NCBI GenBank assembly: GCA_947568835.1
Contig: OX387610.1
Span: 12,381,001-12,445,000, forward strand
DNA from: Protonemura montana
Taxonomy: Eukaryota; Arthropoda; Insecta; Plecoptera; Nemouridae
Length of the DNA: 64,000 bases
Direction: 5' to 3'
The notes beneath the pieces are model-generated. The model searched no databases. It was not told the DNA's origin and saw nothing but the letters and a program-made list of their open reading frames with translations. The stretch's first letter is position 1. Each line of letters opens with the position of its first letter. Positions 12,463 to 36,042 of this stretch are shown here, in pieces. The position numbers were made by a program, and so were the translations under genes.

Positions 12463-15156
12463 TCACCCGCTTCCCTCGATTTCCGAACGTAGCTCGGTGC
12501 TCCTGACAACTTCACTTTGGCACAAGACTCGAACAAGTTCCGAAACGACCGCCACATTGACACTGTTGCCTAGCAACCGATGCCGCTGCCTGGTAGTGAT
12601 GGGCGCCGGGAAGTTGAATGCGCTGGGAAAACACATGAGCCTGGTGACCTCGCGCGGGGCGAACCAGCGCAACCCCAGCGCAACCAGCGCAGGCTCGGAG
12701 GCGGACGAGAAGGCGGAGCTAATGTCGTCGGCATGGCGATCGCACAACACGGAGCCGGTGCCTTCCACATAACGACCGTAGCCCTGCGGAAAGATAGAGT
12801 CTGTTTGAGTGGGTAGTTACTAGTCGCGAAACGACTAAACGCGAAAAAAGCCACCTTGAGACGAGAGTTTTCAATCGTAAGCTCCCGATAAGTTATTGGG
12901 AAAATGAAAATGTTAACTTTTTATAGCACAGTGAAATGTACAGATATATACGGCTTTACGAGCCCTTTTCAAGTTGCGTTGGAGATAAGCTTTTTTTCAA
13001 ATAGTTTCTTTTTTTTTGTCAGTAGTTTTGGTTCACCAAACATTTTGCCATGGAAACTTATTTGTAAATTTAAAACTAACAGAGTGTCTGGAAATCTTGG
13101 TACAAATTTTGATGAAAATTGATAACATTTTTGTAAATTGTGATTTAAAAAATAAAAATTAAGCGGAATGTTGTTAAAAACATATCAGATTTACGTCCAG
13201 AGATTAAGAATTTTCCTGCAAATTTCCTCCAAATCAGTCCAACCAACTGGCCAGTAGAAAGCAAACAAACTTAAAAATTTTTAAATCTGCATTATATTTC
13301 CGGGGTACTCAAATTGAGTCTTCGCTACTTCGGTCTAATACGCTTCTGGGACTAAAATGTTCGTATCTTATGGCAATGAGGGATCCTCTCAGGTTTTACT
13401 GGACAGATAGCTTAATACCGGATGCTGGTATTGTGTTACCTTGGTGAAACAGCATGACCGGCTTGAATCCAGAGAGACAATGTCCAGCAGCCGACCCCAG
13501 CGTAGCAACATCTTGCCCGGCAACAGAAGGTCCTGGTCCATCGGCACAGACTCGGAGTCCAGGAATTCCCTGAGAGTCGGGCACGGTTTGGCTTCAACGT
13601 CAGGAATCGAACGCATCTGCAGCCAATCAAAAGCAACCTTCAGTTGGAAGTAGCAATGAGGCAATGTTGATTATCGTTTAAATTATTGGTGCCTGTAATT
13701 GGCAAGGCATTTTATTGAAATTATGAATACTGCCACTCTCTCAAATATGTGTAGCCAATCGGGGACTGGAGCCCCGGTCTCCACTTTTGGCGGGTGTCGC
13801 TCTAACCGTACGTGCTAATTGACAAGGACATTAGCAAACATTTAAGTAGCACAAAAAAACTGCCAAATGATGTAAAATTACCAAAATGGACTCCAAAAAC
13901 GGTCCCAAAACTGCCTTGAGGGTGTCCAGACCTCGACTATGCACTTAAAAACGTAGTTAATTAACAATTAATTAATTAATAATTAAAAGTAAATCGTTAG
14001 AATTTCTCAAAGCTGTAAGAATGCATGCAGACTTTTAAGAAATGTGTGAAAGAATGTCAGAGAGAAGTAAAAAAAAAACTTAAGCAATGAGTCTAATAAG
14101 CAACTAAACACAAAGAAACAAACCATCATATTCATTTTCAATGGAATCAAGTAAGAAATCAACAAAGCAGTAAATCATCAGGGTTTTTAGACTAACACAA
14201 AATATAGCTTTGAATTAGAACCGACTGTAGTGTCCTGTCAGTTCTCTCAGCTTACAGAAACTAACTAGTATTGAGCATGGACATGAATATCAAACTATTT
14301 TTGTTATCAACAATTTTTGGCATTTACTCTACACCTAAACGATGGTGTTCCTAGAGGTACACACTCAATTCAGTGCCCACTCTGACTGTAGACTGTGTGT
14401 AAATCAAGCACAAATGAATCGGGTTTTAAAAGCCAACAAACCACTGCATCCTGTCGTTGAAACAGAAAGCCCAGCGGACGCCGCACTGCAATGAGGTAGT
14501 ATCTCGTGCGCACGTTTGGCACTCCCAGCTGAGTGGGACAGACGAGAAACTCCTGCCACTCGAACCCGGATCTGTCCAGCGCGGCAATCAGTTCCCCCCG
14601 AGTCTCTGAGGTTTCGAACCCCTTCACATTTTCCACGAGCAGGTATCGCAGCCGCTTGTTGAGCACGGGAAGCAACGAGACAAAGTGTGTGAAAGAGTCT
14701 GTCCTGCGGTCTGCCGTGTCTTTCTGCAGCCCAACGCGAGTGAATGGCTGGCACGGCGGGCTCATGAATGCAGCGTCGATGTGCATAGAGTCCAGCTCAG
14801 CGGCAGACAATGACTGGATGTTTCGCTGGAGCAAACGTGTGTTGGGAAAGTTGTGTCGGTACACGTCGTTAGCAACGGTGTTGATTTCCACGGCTGCCAC
14901 CACTTGGCTGGCAACTCCACTTTCTGGAAGGGTTCAAAAGAGCAGAGCGAACGCATTTTATTGCTTGTATTGTCAAAGTTTTGATCATAGAGTAATCATA
15001 CATTTATACTGATGATGACAAGTATGCATATTGCATATCTGAGGTTAAGGTTAGAATGAGAAACAAGTTGGTTTTGAAATTAATAAAACGCTTCAGCATA
15101 CCTTTTAATGCAAAATGCATGCCCCCGATCCCACTGTAAAGCTCAAGAACGTTCAT
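12463..15156 (-). CDS. TRDMT1: TRDMT1/Dnmt2, tRNA-Asp cytosine-38 methyltransferase
   Basis: Four minus-strand exons: 15102-15156 (ATG), 14445-14923, 13440-13616 and 12463-12783 (stop), total 343 aa, close to the insect enzyme's length. Motif I is MNVLELYSGIGGMHFALK, the SAM-binding loop. Residues 73-80 SPPCQPFT carry the catalytic Cys76, and VENVKGFETS is motif VI with the ENV triad (about 116-118). RSCCFTKGYG holds the CFT signature special to Dnmt2, and RQRHRLLGNSVNV is motif X. Dnmt2 proteins methylate C38 of tRNA-Asp and some other tRNAs. No N-terminal regulatory domain is present, so it is not a DNMT1 or DNMT3. The exon 2 donor (GCA|GTGGTT) is weak but is the one that keeps frame with exon 3. 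Its start lies 334 bp from the GDH stop, on the same strand. Confidence 0.95.
13745..13815 (-). mobile_element. tRNA-derived SINE head (minus)
   Basis: The reverse complement shows GGTTAGAGCGACACCCGC, then TGGAGACCGGGGCTCCAGTCCCC, resembling the A-box to B-box head of the tRNA-type SINE seen at 23165 and 63562. Truncated, in TRDMT1 intron 2. Confidence 0.6.
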
Positions 15157-15490
15157 TTCTCTTAAATAAGCGTTCAATACACGATTTTGAACGAAGTCAT
15201 TTCTTCCGCCGGAGAATACGCATGTGACATGTGTCAGCGCATGGTCAAACTTAACCTGAAACTAGATTAAAACGCGCCATGAGTGCAGTCCAGCTCAATC
15301 ATCGACAGTCATCTATGGAATTATTCTGTTTTAAAGTGTAAATTATCTTCTTTTAAGTGAATAGCACCATTTCTTATTTCACTGAGCACAGCAAAAACAT
15401 CCTAGGTTTTATTTTGCATTTTTATTAAATAAATAAGTAACAGTTTGGAAATAAAATCCCTTCAAATTGCTAGGCATTCTTGCATCAGCT

Positions 15491-18400
15491 CTAAATCTGC
15501 AGACCCCCGATCTCGTAGGTGAGGAATATCTTGGTGATTGACTGGCAGTAGGCCGCAGTACGTAGGTCCAGACAGAGGTTGTGTTCGCTCGCCGTCTCCA
15601 TAATGTCCTGCAAGCACGGGCAACGTTTGCAAGACCCTTACGCATTGTGACAATCTCTTAATCCGTCTGCACACAGAACTCACGATGGCTGCGTTCTCCA
15701 TGGCCTGGTTTAAGCCCGAATGCACAATGTCTTGCTCCGACGCCCCCGTGATTCGCTGCTGGAACGCCTTGGACGGACATACCTTGACACCAGGCACCTT
15801 GTCCTTCAGAGAACGCTCCACCGAGTCTTTAACAGGCAATCAACCACAGGTTATCAGTCACCACAGTATAGCATTGCATTTGCTTTGGATAAGTTATTTT
15901 CAGAGAATTAAACAAAGAGAGTACCAGGTTTGGAGAGTCCCTAGCAAAAATTTCAAATGTCGAACAATTCAAAAAGCAAATGTTTCTAAATGTTGGGAAA
16001 TGTCGGGTAAATGTTATGAATTGTTATTAAATGTCCAGCAATTGGTTTTAAATGTCCAGCAACTGTTTTCAATTGTCCACGAAATGTTGGCATTTAGCTT
16101 CAATGGTCTAACAATTTTCAAGGAAATGTTGGCATTTCGGTTCAAGTGTCCAACATTTTGCCCACGAGATGTTGGCATTTAGTTTTAATTGTCCACTAAA
16201 TGTTGGCATTTAGTTTCAATTGTCTTCCATGGCAAATGTCCGACTGACATTTAAACATCCAAATGGCAACATTTGCTCTGGAATGTTAGCATTTTATCAT
16301 AAATGACAGCTGACTGATCAACAGTTGTCAGCCGCGCCGGTATAGCGCTAGCGCAGCGAATCCGGATCCGCTTCGGCCCGCACCGCATGCTGCTGGACGC
16401 CATTTTTTCGTTGTTTAAGATTGCGGTCTAGATGGTTGTATTCAACAAGTAATTAATTTCCGAAATTTTAAAGTGCATCATAAAATATGTCAAACATTGA
16501 CGTTGCCTACGTCCGATACAAGGATGGTGTTAAGAAAATAGTCCTCACAGATGAGATCAAACACTTCAAACCAAACCACGAAAAGGATTTTGATGATGAC
16601 CGATTCTACAAAGTGTTCTGGACGAACACAGACTCTTTATCAGACGACGAAGGGACCTTCTACGACGCTCAGATATTGAAATTGGGATGTAAGTATGCAC
16701 TCAATATTATACAAGCTGAATTAAATTGAACGTGTCAGATTTGATTCAACATAACCGTGCTGGCATTGGTTAATAAGGGTCATGGTGTCGTTGCTAACTT
16801 TCGTTCCTAATCTTTTATCTCTGGTGTAACCGTGTAACCTACCTCAAATCTATTAGGTATATACCTACGGCTATTATACTAAATGCTTTTAATTCAAATG
16901 TGTCATTTTCTAGCAACTGCTGAAGCTCTGGAGGCAGAGCTTGCTAAAAAGAGAGTCCCACTTAAGAAATTTGTGAGAGATTCGGATGAAGGAAACGACG
17001 CAGACGAGCAGAAAAACCTGAGAAAAGATGAGCACGAAAAGACAAAAAAGGTACCATACCATATTGAAAATTGAAAAAAAAATTCAATGCAACATATTTT
17101 GCTGCTAGAGGAGGGTCATGGGGTTCACACAGAACCTTGTGAGTGGAAACTGTACGTTAGCAATGAGCCAGAGTCAGATTTAATTAATTATCTGTCGGTT
17201 CTACCTATATAGTGGGAATGTCGGAATTTAATTGCATAGGTAGGTAATTCTTATATTAGCGTCGGCCTTCTGCGTAATCTCCGCCCGCGTTGGTACCTAC
17301 CCACTGCACTGTTACCTAGGTAGTATGCTATTGTAATGTGTCATGATTTTACCTTTTTTTTTTTTTTGCAGAAAACTGCAATGCAAAAACAAGGTATGGC
17401 AAGCATTTTAAAGAGGAAGATCGAGCAAAGAGATATCCTTGAACAAGCTAGGACCAAGATAGCAAAGAAGCCAAAGGAAACTCATGTCATCTCGGACGAT
17501 GACTTGGAGGCTGCACCAACAACCGAGATGTTGGGTTTGAAGAAAGACAATCAGAGACTGCTAACAGAAGTGAAGCAGCTGACCTATGAACTGAAAATAT
17601 TTAAAAATAAAAAACACATGGCTAATAAGGTAGCAGCTGAAAATGTACAATTGATTGCGCTGAACAAAAGGTTGCAACGCCAACTTTTAAATAAACTTGA
17701 AGGTACATCCTATCAGTATATTATGAGACTCGAGCATCAGCCAGCTGTGGCTGGTAGCACAGTTTCTTGAGCAAATCAAAATATGTATCTGCCTTCCAGG
17801 TGCATTTCACAGTATGGTGCCAGAGGACTCATTTGCTAAGACGGTGGCCGCCAAGGAATCACCCACGCCTGCCACGCTGGTGACATCCAGTGCCACCAAA
17901 CAGTTCGCCCCAGCAACGCCAATTTCCTACCCAGTCACGCCAATGTCTGCCCCCAAGAGGATGGGACCGTCCACATGTTTGGAACGTGAAGACTCCGAGG
18001 AATTTGTGAGTTAAAAAGAATCTACCTGTACCTTATAGTTTGTAGGTTTTCACCTCGTGAAAAATAATTTGTTCACTGTCATATTACTGTATGGATACGA
18101 ATACATTGGCAATGTAAAAAAAAAACTTTCCATTGAATAGGCACTACGTTCCCCGGAGCCCACCAAAAATAGGTACTTTGACCTAGACAACGATGGCTTC
18201 AATCTCGTAGAAGATGATGTACCCCTTGAGATGGCTGCACCGAAGATCCCATCCACTCCAAGCACACCCATGGTATGTCTTGTAATTCTATTTCTGTCAA
18301 TATTTGTAGAGTGGGTCTTTCTCTTAAAGCTAGTAAACTGCACTTCACATGATACCCAATTTGTTTGTACTTCCAGCTTAATTTGGGCGCAGGTGTAAAA

Positions 18401-21400
18401 ATTCCAGCCTTTAATTGGACCGAAATCACAAACGGTGCGAACACCCCCTCCATTTTTACCAAAAAATTGGCGGTTGCCATCTGGGGCACAGATGTGCTTG
18501 CGAAACGGACTGCGGAAGGAAAGCCAGCAAACCGAAAAAATAAGGCAACGCGTCCTCCATTGACGCCGTGCAAGTTGGACCTTGTCAAAAGTAAGTTACT
18601 ACATTCAGGCCTATGCCATATAAATGTACCTACGGACCTACCTACTTTAAACTGTCTTATTTGCTTCATTTCGTATCAATATATTATTCTTGGATATTTA
18701 CAGATCTCTTACGCAAAAGATTGGAACCAAAAATTTCCGATCCCCAAATCTTAAATAAAGAAGTGGGGTCGGTGGTGAAATACATCAACGAAAAGATAAA
18801 TTCAATCCGCCGCAGTTCAGGCGCTCCCTGCAGGACTGACAGGTGCCTATGATTTTCGATACTTTTCTGACTGCGGTAGGCATCTATGTGTTTTGGTATA
18901 CATTTTTTTAAATAATGTTACTTTGTTTACAGCAGCACCCCACGAGACGACACAACAACGGTACGAGACGAGGCGCGGGAGGACGATATTGAAGACAACC
19001 AGTAGGAAGTGCCTAGATCCTATCAAAGTGATTTTATCAGCAGACTAGTCGGCCCATACTTGACTGACATTATTATTTGATATTTTATTAGTGATTTTAT
19101 TGATCTCATACTCATTTGCACGTAGCTTGTAGAGTTAAAGAAATGTGATAATGTCGTGTAGGATTTGTGGTAAGTGTGCCATGCCTGGCTCGAACATACC
19201 AGACATTTCTGTTTTTGTTTCATATTTTTCTACCTTTGTGTACTACCTCATATATGGGAATGACAAATACATCAAATTTGTTGATGACAAATACTCCATG
19301 CTATTAGAATATTCTTCAATTTATATAATTACCTATACAAAACTCTTAGTAGGATGGAATACGTGTAGCAGCTCTAATTAGTATCATCACGTACCAGGTG
19401 TTCTGTAATCCGCCCCAGATCAGGTTGATCTGGTTGCCAAATGTAAGTAACTGTTTAAATTTGATAAAAATGTGGCTAACAATGTTGGCAAATGTCAGCA
19501 ATTGCTTCCTCGCCAATTGCTTGACATTTGGTATTTGGAACAAAAATGAAATGTCGACCGGACATTTGGTTACGATTGCCTGGCAATTGCCCGCCAATTG
19601 CCGAACAATTGCCAAACCGAAATTTGATATTCGTTCCAAATAACAAATGTCAAGCAATTGGTTTTTTTGAATTGTTCAACATTTGAAATTTTTGCTAGGG
19701 TATAATAAGGAGGTACGGGAAACTTAAACATAAAATAATATTCCTTTAACAGCTTGGATACGAACACAAGAACCAACGATATAGAGTTTATTGACATCTT
19801 AGGGTACCCAACAAGCCCAGCAGTTCAAGAAAAAGGCAATAGATCTTTTTTTTTGAGGCTATGTTTATAGTTGACGGGGAATTTCTCTGCCCTAACTGAA
19901 TATCAAGGAGACTTTTGGCCCAGTGTTTGTCTGATTTATTTCGTTGCAATGACTCACCCAGTAGATGCAAGTTAGACTCCTTCTCGTACTTGAAGGTGAG
20001 TCGGCCAAATGACACATGGTTCAGGTTCTTGAGCCACTCAAAGTAAGAGACGGTAACTCCGCCGGCGTTGCAGAACAGGTCTGGTATGACAAGCACCTTC
20101 TTCTTGAGCAGGATCACATCGGCGGCTGGGGTCAGCGGGCCGTTGGCACCCTCGGCAATTATCTGCAAGTGGTGGAAGGTCTGGAATATGCCTTTGCCCT
20201 ACTAGAGGGAGCTTATTTGATTGACACCATATCTAAAATGAGCCACCACTCTTTACCTCTCCTAACTTTGAGCAGACTATCTAAAATTGTTGCTTAAAAA
20301 ACTTGGAAACAACTCCTTGTTGATAGTCACTTATATTTAGAGACTCTTGAATTATCTTACCATACCACCATAGCACTAATGTCAAACTGTCTTGCAAAAA
20401 TTGTTGCTAAATGACTACTTAACTGACAAAAAAGTTGGTTGCCTGCAGATAAATCCAGAGATATTTTGAGTGTAAAGATAAAAGATGATAAATAATGATA
20501 AATACACAAATACACAAATAAATATAATAAGACAATAGAAGATAACATGGGTTAGAGCAACACCCTCGATAGGTGGAAATCGGGATTCGAGTCCTTGTCT
20601 GGGCATCAATTTTTGAGATGGTAGTATCTTAGGTAGTAGTGTTCCTAATAATAAGATATGTAAATTCATTATTTCTTGCTGATTTCTCTCATTTGAGACT
20701 GGTTTATACTCAATTAATCTTTATTAATGCCAACCTCAACGATTGATATTTTGAGCTGTAATGATTAAATTGTAGATATTTGTTAAAATGGACAGCCACA
20801 AGCAGTATCAACTGCTTCCACGTGTTGCCAGGCCGCCAGCTGTAGAATATTTAACATTAGCCCTGAGATCGGACTAAACCTACAACCTCAATAACATAAC
20901 TCAAAAAGATTGCTCCATGCTTTTGCCTGATCTACCAAGACCGACAAAAAGAAGACCCTGGTTTTGTCATCTGCTCTCAATAACTGAATGTATAAAACCC
21001 TAGCATGCTGGGTTTCCAATAGGCTATGCTTCCTCTACCTTTGTCTGGAGCTTATCCGCGTTCTCGCTGGTGATGACTTTCTCAAGCGCCGCAGGCACTA
21101 GGATGTCGCACGGCTCGTAAAGCAAGTCTCCCGAGAACTCCTGGCTGCCTGAGAAACCCTTGACCGAGCCCGTCTCGAGGACGTGTTTTATCAACGCCTC
21201 AGGGTCTATGCCATCCTGCAACGACATCGCATGAGGTCAGTAGATAGGTGGCGGCCGGGAATGACATTGAAACGCCGATGACTTACCGCACTCTGGATCG
21301 AGACGTCTCTCTCAACGACTCCTATCAGCTTGGCACCAGCGCGCACCATGTACTTTGCTGCGTAGCGCCCGACATTGCCGAAGCCCTACGCAAACGTATA

Positions 21401-24400
21401 TCGTTAGGAAAATGGCAAATTTTTTCAATCCGAAATTAATTTCATGTTTGGCAAAAATGTTTCATTTCATCCTCCCAATGGACTTAAGATTTAAATGAAG
21501 TCTCCACAGCTTTGAAGACTCATTTAAGATATGGTTGTGAGGTTTGACATCTTAGAATAGATTTGAAAAGTCGGTCATATCATGCTTTCCCGAGATAAAG
21601 AGTAGGTCCATAACAGGGACTGAACCGTTTCAAGACATGTCCCTGGCTAGCGACAATATTATGCGTTACCTGAACGATGACGGTCTTGCCCTCCCACCCC
21701 ACTTCCAGCCCGATGGCCTTCATCCAGCTCTCCTCGGTGATGAAGTTGTCGACGGCGTAGAAAATGCCCTTGCCCGTGGCCGACACCCTGCCATGGATCC
21801 CTCCTTGGTTGATTGGCTTGCCAGTTACACAGGCATGTGAGTTCATGTCCTGTAATAGAAAACCAACTGGCAATGTATCTTTCCCTATTTTTATTTTTCC
21901 ATCCCTGGCTTCCCTATGCTATTTTTCTATCCCTGGCTTCCCAGGTTATTTCACTACCTCATTGTTCGGTTGCTATATTTGCATGAGGTTGCAAGACTTC
22001 AGCTCTAGCAAGTTGCGCTCCCTCTCTCTATCCTTCTTCACGACAACATTATCCAGGCTTTTGGCATCCTTGTGTAATGCACACCCTAGGTATAACTGAT
22101 TAACTCATCAACGGCATCTCAGTAAAAATACACGATTACAGTTCAAGATATTCTAGAAATTGTGCTTCTTACAGTTCCAAATAAGAAATAATGTAGGAAA
22201 TAATTTACACATATGTACCAATCCTACCGGCTTGCAAATGCCATTTACCACTCATGTCATTCTTTCTTGCAGACACTTGTGATATTGTGTGTGGGCGGTA
22301 AGTCCGTGCAGCGTAGTAAATATAATTTCGGCGTTGCATATCGCATAAGAGGACGCTTTGGCAAACCGTGACGTAAAATTTCTTGATATGATATTAATTT
22401 TTGTACCTGTTATATTATTCCTAAGTTGACACCAATGAATGAAAAATGAATGTTTGAATGAGAAAATCTTTACATAAAAACAAATATAAATTTAGCTTCA
22501 CTTCAATTTGATGCTAGTAAAAGCCAGAAGTGGTTAACCCAAATAGATGTATTGGCTTTACCAATGCCAGCTTATCATTACTTGATATCTGTGTGCCAAA
22601 CTAAGCCCAGATTACTGGATTGCCCATCTAGCACTTAGCTTTCTGAAAGCTGAATCAGAGCTGTTGTAAAAACCAACGCTAAATTAACGGCAAGAAAAAT
22701 ACAAGCAATTCGTCTGAAAATTTGGAACATATTTTTCTCCACGGCTTACAACCTTGCCCCATGGTTTCAAGTAACTATTTTAACCAGGAATGAAATATCT
22801 GTGTTAAATATATCCGAGGTTAAAAGAAATAAATAAGATCTATAAAATTTGCGGGCAGAAATTCAAACGCAGCCTTGCTAACTCTCCCTTCCCGTAGTTT
22901 GATGTGTTTTAATTTTCTTTCCGTAGTTTCATGAATTTAATGATATTTCCTTGGCGACTCTTTTATCTAGTGTTATGTTATCTTTAAAGTCATGCAGTAG
23001 CTTAGAATGCTACCTAATGCTTTTTGACAGTTTTTTTTGTCATATTTCTGTGGTAACAAGTAATTTGTTGCAAGGGCAGGCTGAGAAAATGTGAAATCTG
23101 TTATAAATTTCAAATTTATCATAAGCAACACTAAAAGTTTCTCAAAAATGTCCTTGCAAAAATGTCCATGTACCTCAATTGGTTAGAGTAACACCTGCGA
23201 TAGGTGGAGATCGAGGTCCGAGTGCCCATTTGGGCTTCAATATTTAAGAGGTTATTAGTGTTCTTCATAATGAATAAGAAAACATTGTTGATATTTAGGA
23301 ACTCTGTGGCTACTTGCAGACTTGCGGTGTTGGTACCTGGTATCCGAGTGTCTTCCCATACGTGTCTGCGATCCACGCCATCTCCCGAGGTCCAGTGTTC
23401 ACGTCTGGTGCGGGAACGTCCACTGCCGGACCGAGGAATCCTTTCTTGCAGAGTTCGAGCGCAAAGCGCCGCGTGATTCTTTGCAGTTCTGCGTTGGAGT
23501 AGCATGTGGGGTCGATGACCACGCCAGCCTTGCCCCCACCAAAAGGCACGTTAACGCAAGCGCACTTGAATGTCATGAGTGCCGCCAGCGCCTTCACCTC
23601 GTCGCGGTTTACGTCCATTGAATAACGCATGCCTGTCGGAAACGAGCGTTTGCGTTGTATTTTGTTTGCTGGTGTTTCTTAGATTTGTGTCCAGATCTCC
23701 AAGACACATCAAATACATAATTTTCTTTCAAAATGATCTTTTTCTAATTAGCACAGATGCTTAGAGCAACATCTGCCAGAGGTGGAGACCAGGGTTCCAG
23801 TCCCCAATAGCAATAAGGACACATCTTTTTCTTATAAGAACTTGCATCTGATAACATTGCAACTGGGGGTACGAATCAAAATCGAAAAACACCAATATTT
23901 TTTTGGGAAATTGTAATCGGAATTTTTATTAAACTCGAGTTTTATCAATTCCGTAAAACTCAATCCGTCAATAATAACTCAATAATAAACTCACTCCGTC
24001 AATTCTGTAAATACTCACAATTGACGATATAAAGGACTTGCATTCCGACTCAGGTTGTTATTTGCTTAACACAATTTTTGTCATTGGGTACAGAATATTA
24101 TAATAATTTATTACTTTGATGCAATAGTAAATTAATAATTTACAATTATGAACACAGTGTTTTTCTGTACATTACCATTAAAAAAAAAAAGGTTAATTTT
24201 CTTCATGTTGCCTGTTCATCAATAAATCAAACTTTTATTTCTAACTTTTTGCGATTGATTTTTGTGTTTTTTTTTTAACTTAAAATTAGAATCAAAACAT
24301 ACATCTTTATTTTTAATTTGTCTAGTAAAGAGTTGAATTGGAAAAGAATTAATTAAAATCATACAAAATTGGTATCGGAATTTTTACATGAAAAATATTA

Positions 24401-24933
24401 TAATCGGAATTAGAACCTTTTGCTAATCTAAATTGGAATTGGGATCAAAATTCATGAATATTCCGACCCTTGGAAGCAAGCAATTCATTGCAAAGTGTAC
24501 CTTGTAGTTGATAAAACTAACCTCCCTTGCAAGGCAGTCGATGCTGGCTGTGTTGAGCACGATATCCTTCTATCAGTTCGTACGACCCGTCATCGCGCTT
24601 AATAGGAAAATGCACTTCCAACACGTTTTCACAAACTTCCATCATTTCGATTATTCCAGTAACTCTCCTCTGCGCTTTCTCGTCTGTCATCTTCAGGTTG
24701 GTCTGCTTCAAGTCTTCAATCAGCTTGGGTTCAATTATTTTCACAGCCTTATGAAAAAAGTATTCTACCATGTTCCAAAAGTTGGGATCTTCCTCGGTGG
24801 GTATGCCTAGCAAGCGTTCAGGAATTTCGTGAGCAAATCTCCGTTGGATCGCCATCTTATTTCTGGCTGGCAAAAGCTTGGTGAAGTCTGATCTTCCTCG
24901 ACCCAACTTTACCAAGTGACTGAACAACTTCAT
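15491..24933 (-). CDS. Gdh: Glutamate dehydrogenase, mitochondrial
   Basis: Eight minus-strand exons: 24522-24933, 23337-23632, 21670-21849, 21287-21385, 21039-21215, 19958-20162, 15684-15826 and 15491-15607, giving 542 aa with consistent phases. The N-terminus is basic and hydroxylated, like a mitochondrial presequence. [17 protein letters not shown] and [12 protein letters not shown] carry the glutamate-binding and catalytic lysines. GFGNVG is the Rossmann dinucleotide loop, and [12 protein letters not shown] plus [12 protein letters not shown] are hexameric-GDH signatures. The following [14 protein letters not shown] region through the last exons is the animal antenna and C-terminal helix. 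It interconverts glutamate and 2-oxoglutarate with NAD(P). AATAAA on the minus strand at 15421-15426 is the likely poly(A) signal. Intron 6 (15827-19957) hosts the BEN-gene element. It is divergent from FOXK with a ~2-kb gap. Confidence 0.97.
15939..16300 (+). repeat. Left inverted end and subterminal repeats of the BEN element
   Basis: Terminal inverted repeat at 15939-15975, followed by degenerate copies of AAATGTCCAGCAA, AAATGTTGGCATTT and TTCAATTGTCCA to about 16290. The array is paired with similar words in inverse orientation at 19400-19700. Confidence 0.8.
16487..19005 (+). CDS. BEN-domain protein with coiled coil, nested antisense in GDH intron
   Basis: Eight exons: 16487-16688, 16914-17050, 17372-17702, 17800-18005, 18141-18272, 18377-18590, 18704-18842 and 18933-19005 (stop TAG), giving 477 aa. 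All introns are GT-AG and phases agree. Residues 1-67 ([20 protein letters not shown], then FYKVFWTN) look like a small Tudor/SH3-like fold. Residues about 114-224 are lysine/glutamate-rich and heptad-like (coiled coil). From about 337, [14 protein letters not shown] with [15 protein letters not shown] and [16 protein letters not shown] fits a BEN domain, a DNA-binding and chromatin-partner module. The tail is acidic. The GC-rich start region (16330-16430) with GCCATTTT just upstream looks like its own promoter. It lies inside inverted repeats, so it may be a transposon-borne or recently domesticated gene. BEN assignment is by remembered pattern. Confidence 0.8.
19400..19700 (-). repeat. Right inverted end and subterminal repeats of the BEN element
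   Basis: Contains TTGGCAAATGTCAGCAATTG, GCCAATTGCTTGACATTTGG and related words, and ends with the inverse of the left terminus (GAATTGTTCAACATTTGAAA then TTTTTGCTAGGG, stop at 19700). Confidence 0.8.
20540..20660 (+). mobile_element. tRNA-derived SINE copy
   Basis: GGTTAGAGCAACACC (A-box side) and GGGATTCGAGTCC (B-box) are spaced as in a tRNA, followed by CATCAATTTTTGAGATGGTA and GTGTTCCTAATAAT. In GDH intron 5. Confidence 0.75.
22100..23160 (-). other. GDH intron 2 interior
   Basis: AT-rich; no supported coding exon or clear repeat beyond the SINE that begins near 23165. Confidence 0.5.
23165..23285 (+). mobile_element. tRNA-derived SINE copy, most complete
   Basis: GTACCTCAATTGGTTAGAGT is a tRNA-like D-arm/A-box, and GAGGTCCGAGTGCCC is a decayed B-box 35 bp on. 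It is followed by the shared body TCAATATTTAAGAGGTTATT and AGTGTTCTTCATAATGAATA. Lies in GDH intron 2. Confidence 0.78.
23757..23860 (+). mobile_element. tRNA-derived SINE copy, diverged
   Basis: TTAGAGCAACATCTGCCAGA and CAGGGTTCCAGTCCCC give the A-box and B-box parts. The 3' body is diverged (TTTTTCTTATAAGAAC). In GDH intron 1. Confidence 0.65.
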
Positions 24934-36013
<11,080 letters not shown>

Positions 36014-36042
36014 ACGTCAGAAAACTTTGCGGGGCAAAAGCA

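Larger units (their letters stand above)
15939..19700. mobile_element. 3.76-kb TIR-bounded element carrying a BEN-domain gene
   Basis: The left end starts CCCTAGCAAAAATTTCAAAT at 15939 and the right end is its inverse, ending at 19700. The first 32 bp agree except for one base. Inside each end lies ~300 bp of short recurring words (AATGTTGGCATTT, CAATTGTC, GACATTTGG), as in transposons with subterminal transposase sites. Between them is one intact 8-exon gene with a BEN domain and no recognisable transposase. The element fills 3762 of 4131 bp of GDH intron 6. I see no target-site duplication (flanks AGAGT and TATAA). The CCCTAG end recalls piggyBac, but TTAA is absent. Superfamily unknown. 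Confidence 0.72.

Noticed and set aside
14533..15012. 159-aa plus-strand open frame
   Set aside because: Antisense shadow of TRDMT1 exon 2, whose minus frame carries all catalytic motifs.
15939..19700. piggyBac assignment from the CCCTAG ends
   Set aside because: No TTAA target site at either flank and no piggyBac transposase; similarity is limited to six bases.
24508..24810. 100-aa plus-strand open frame
   Set aside because: Antisense of GDH exon 1.
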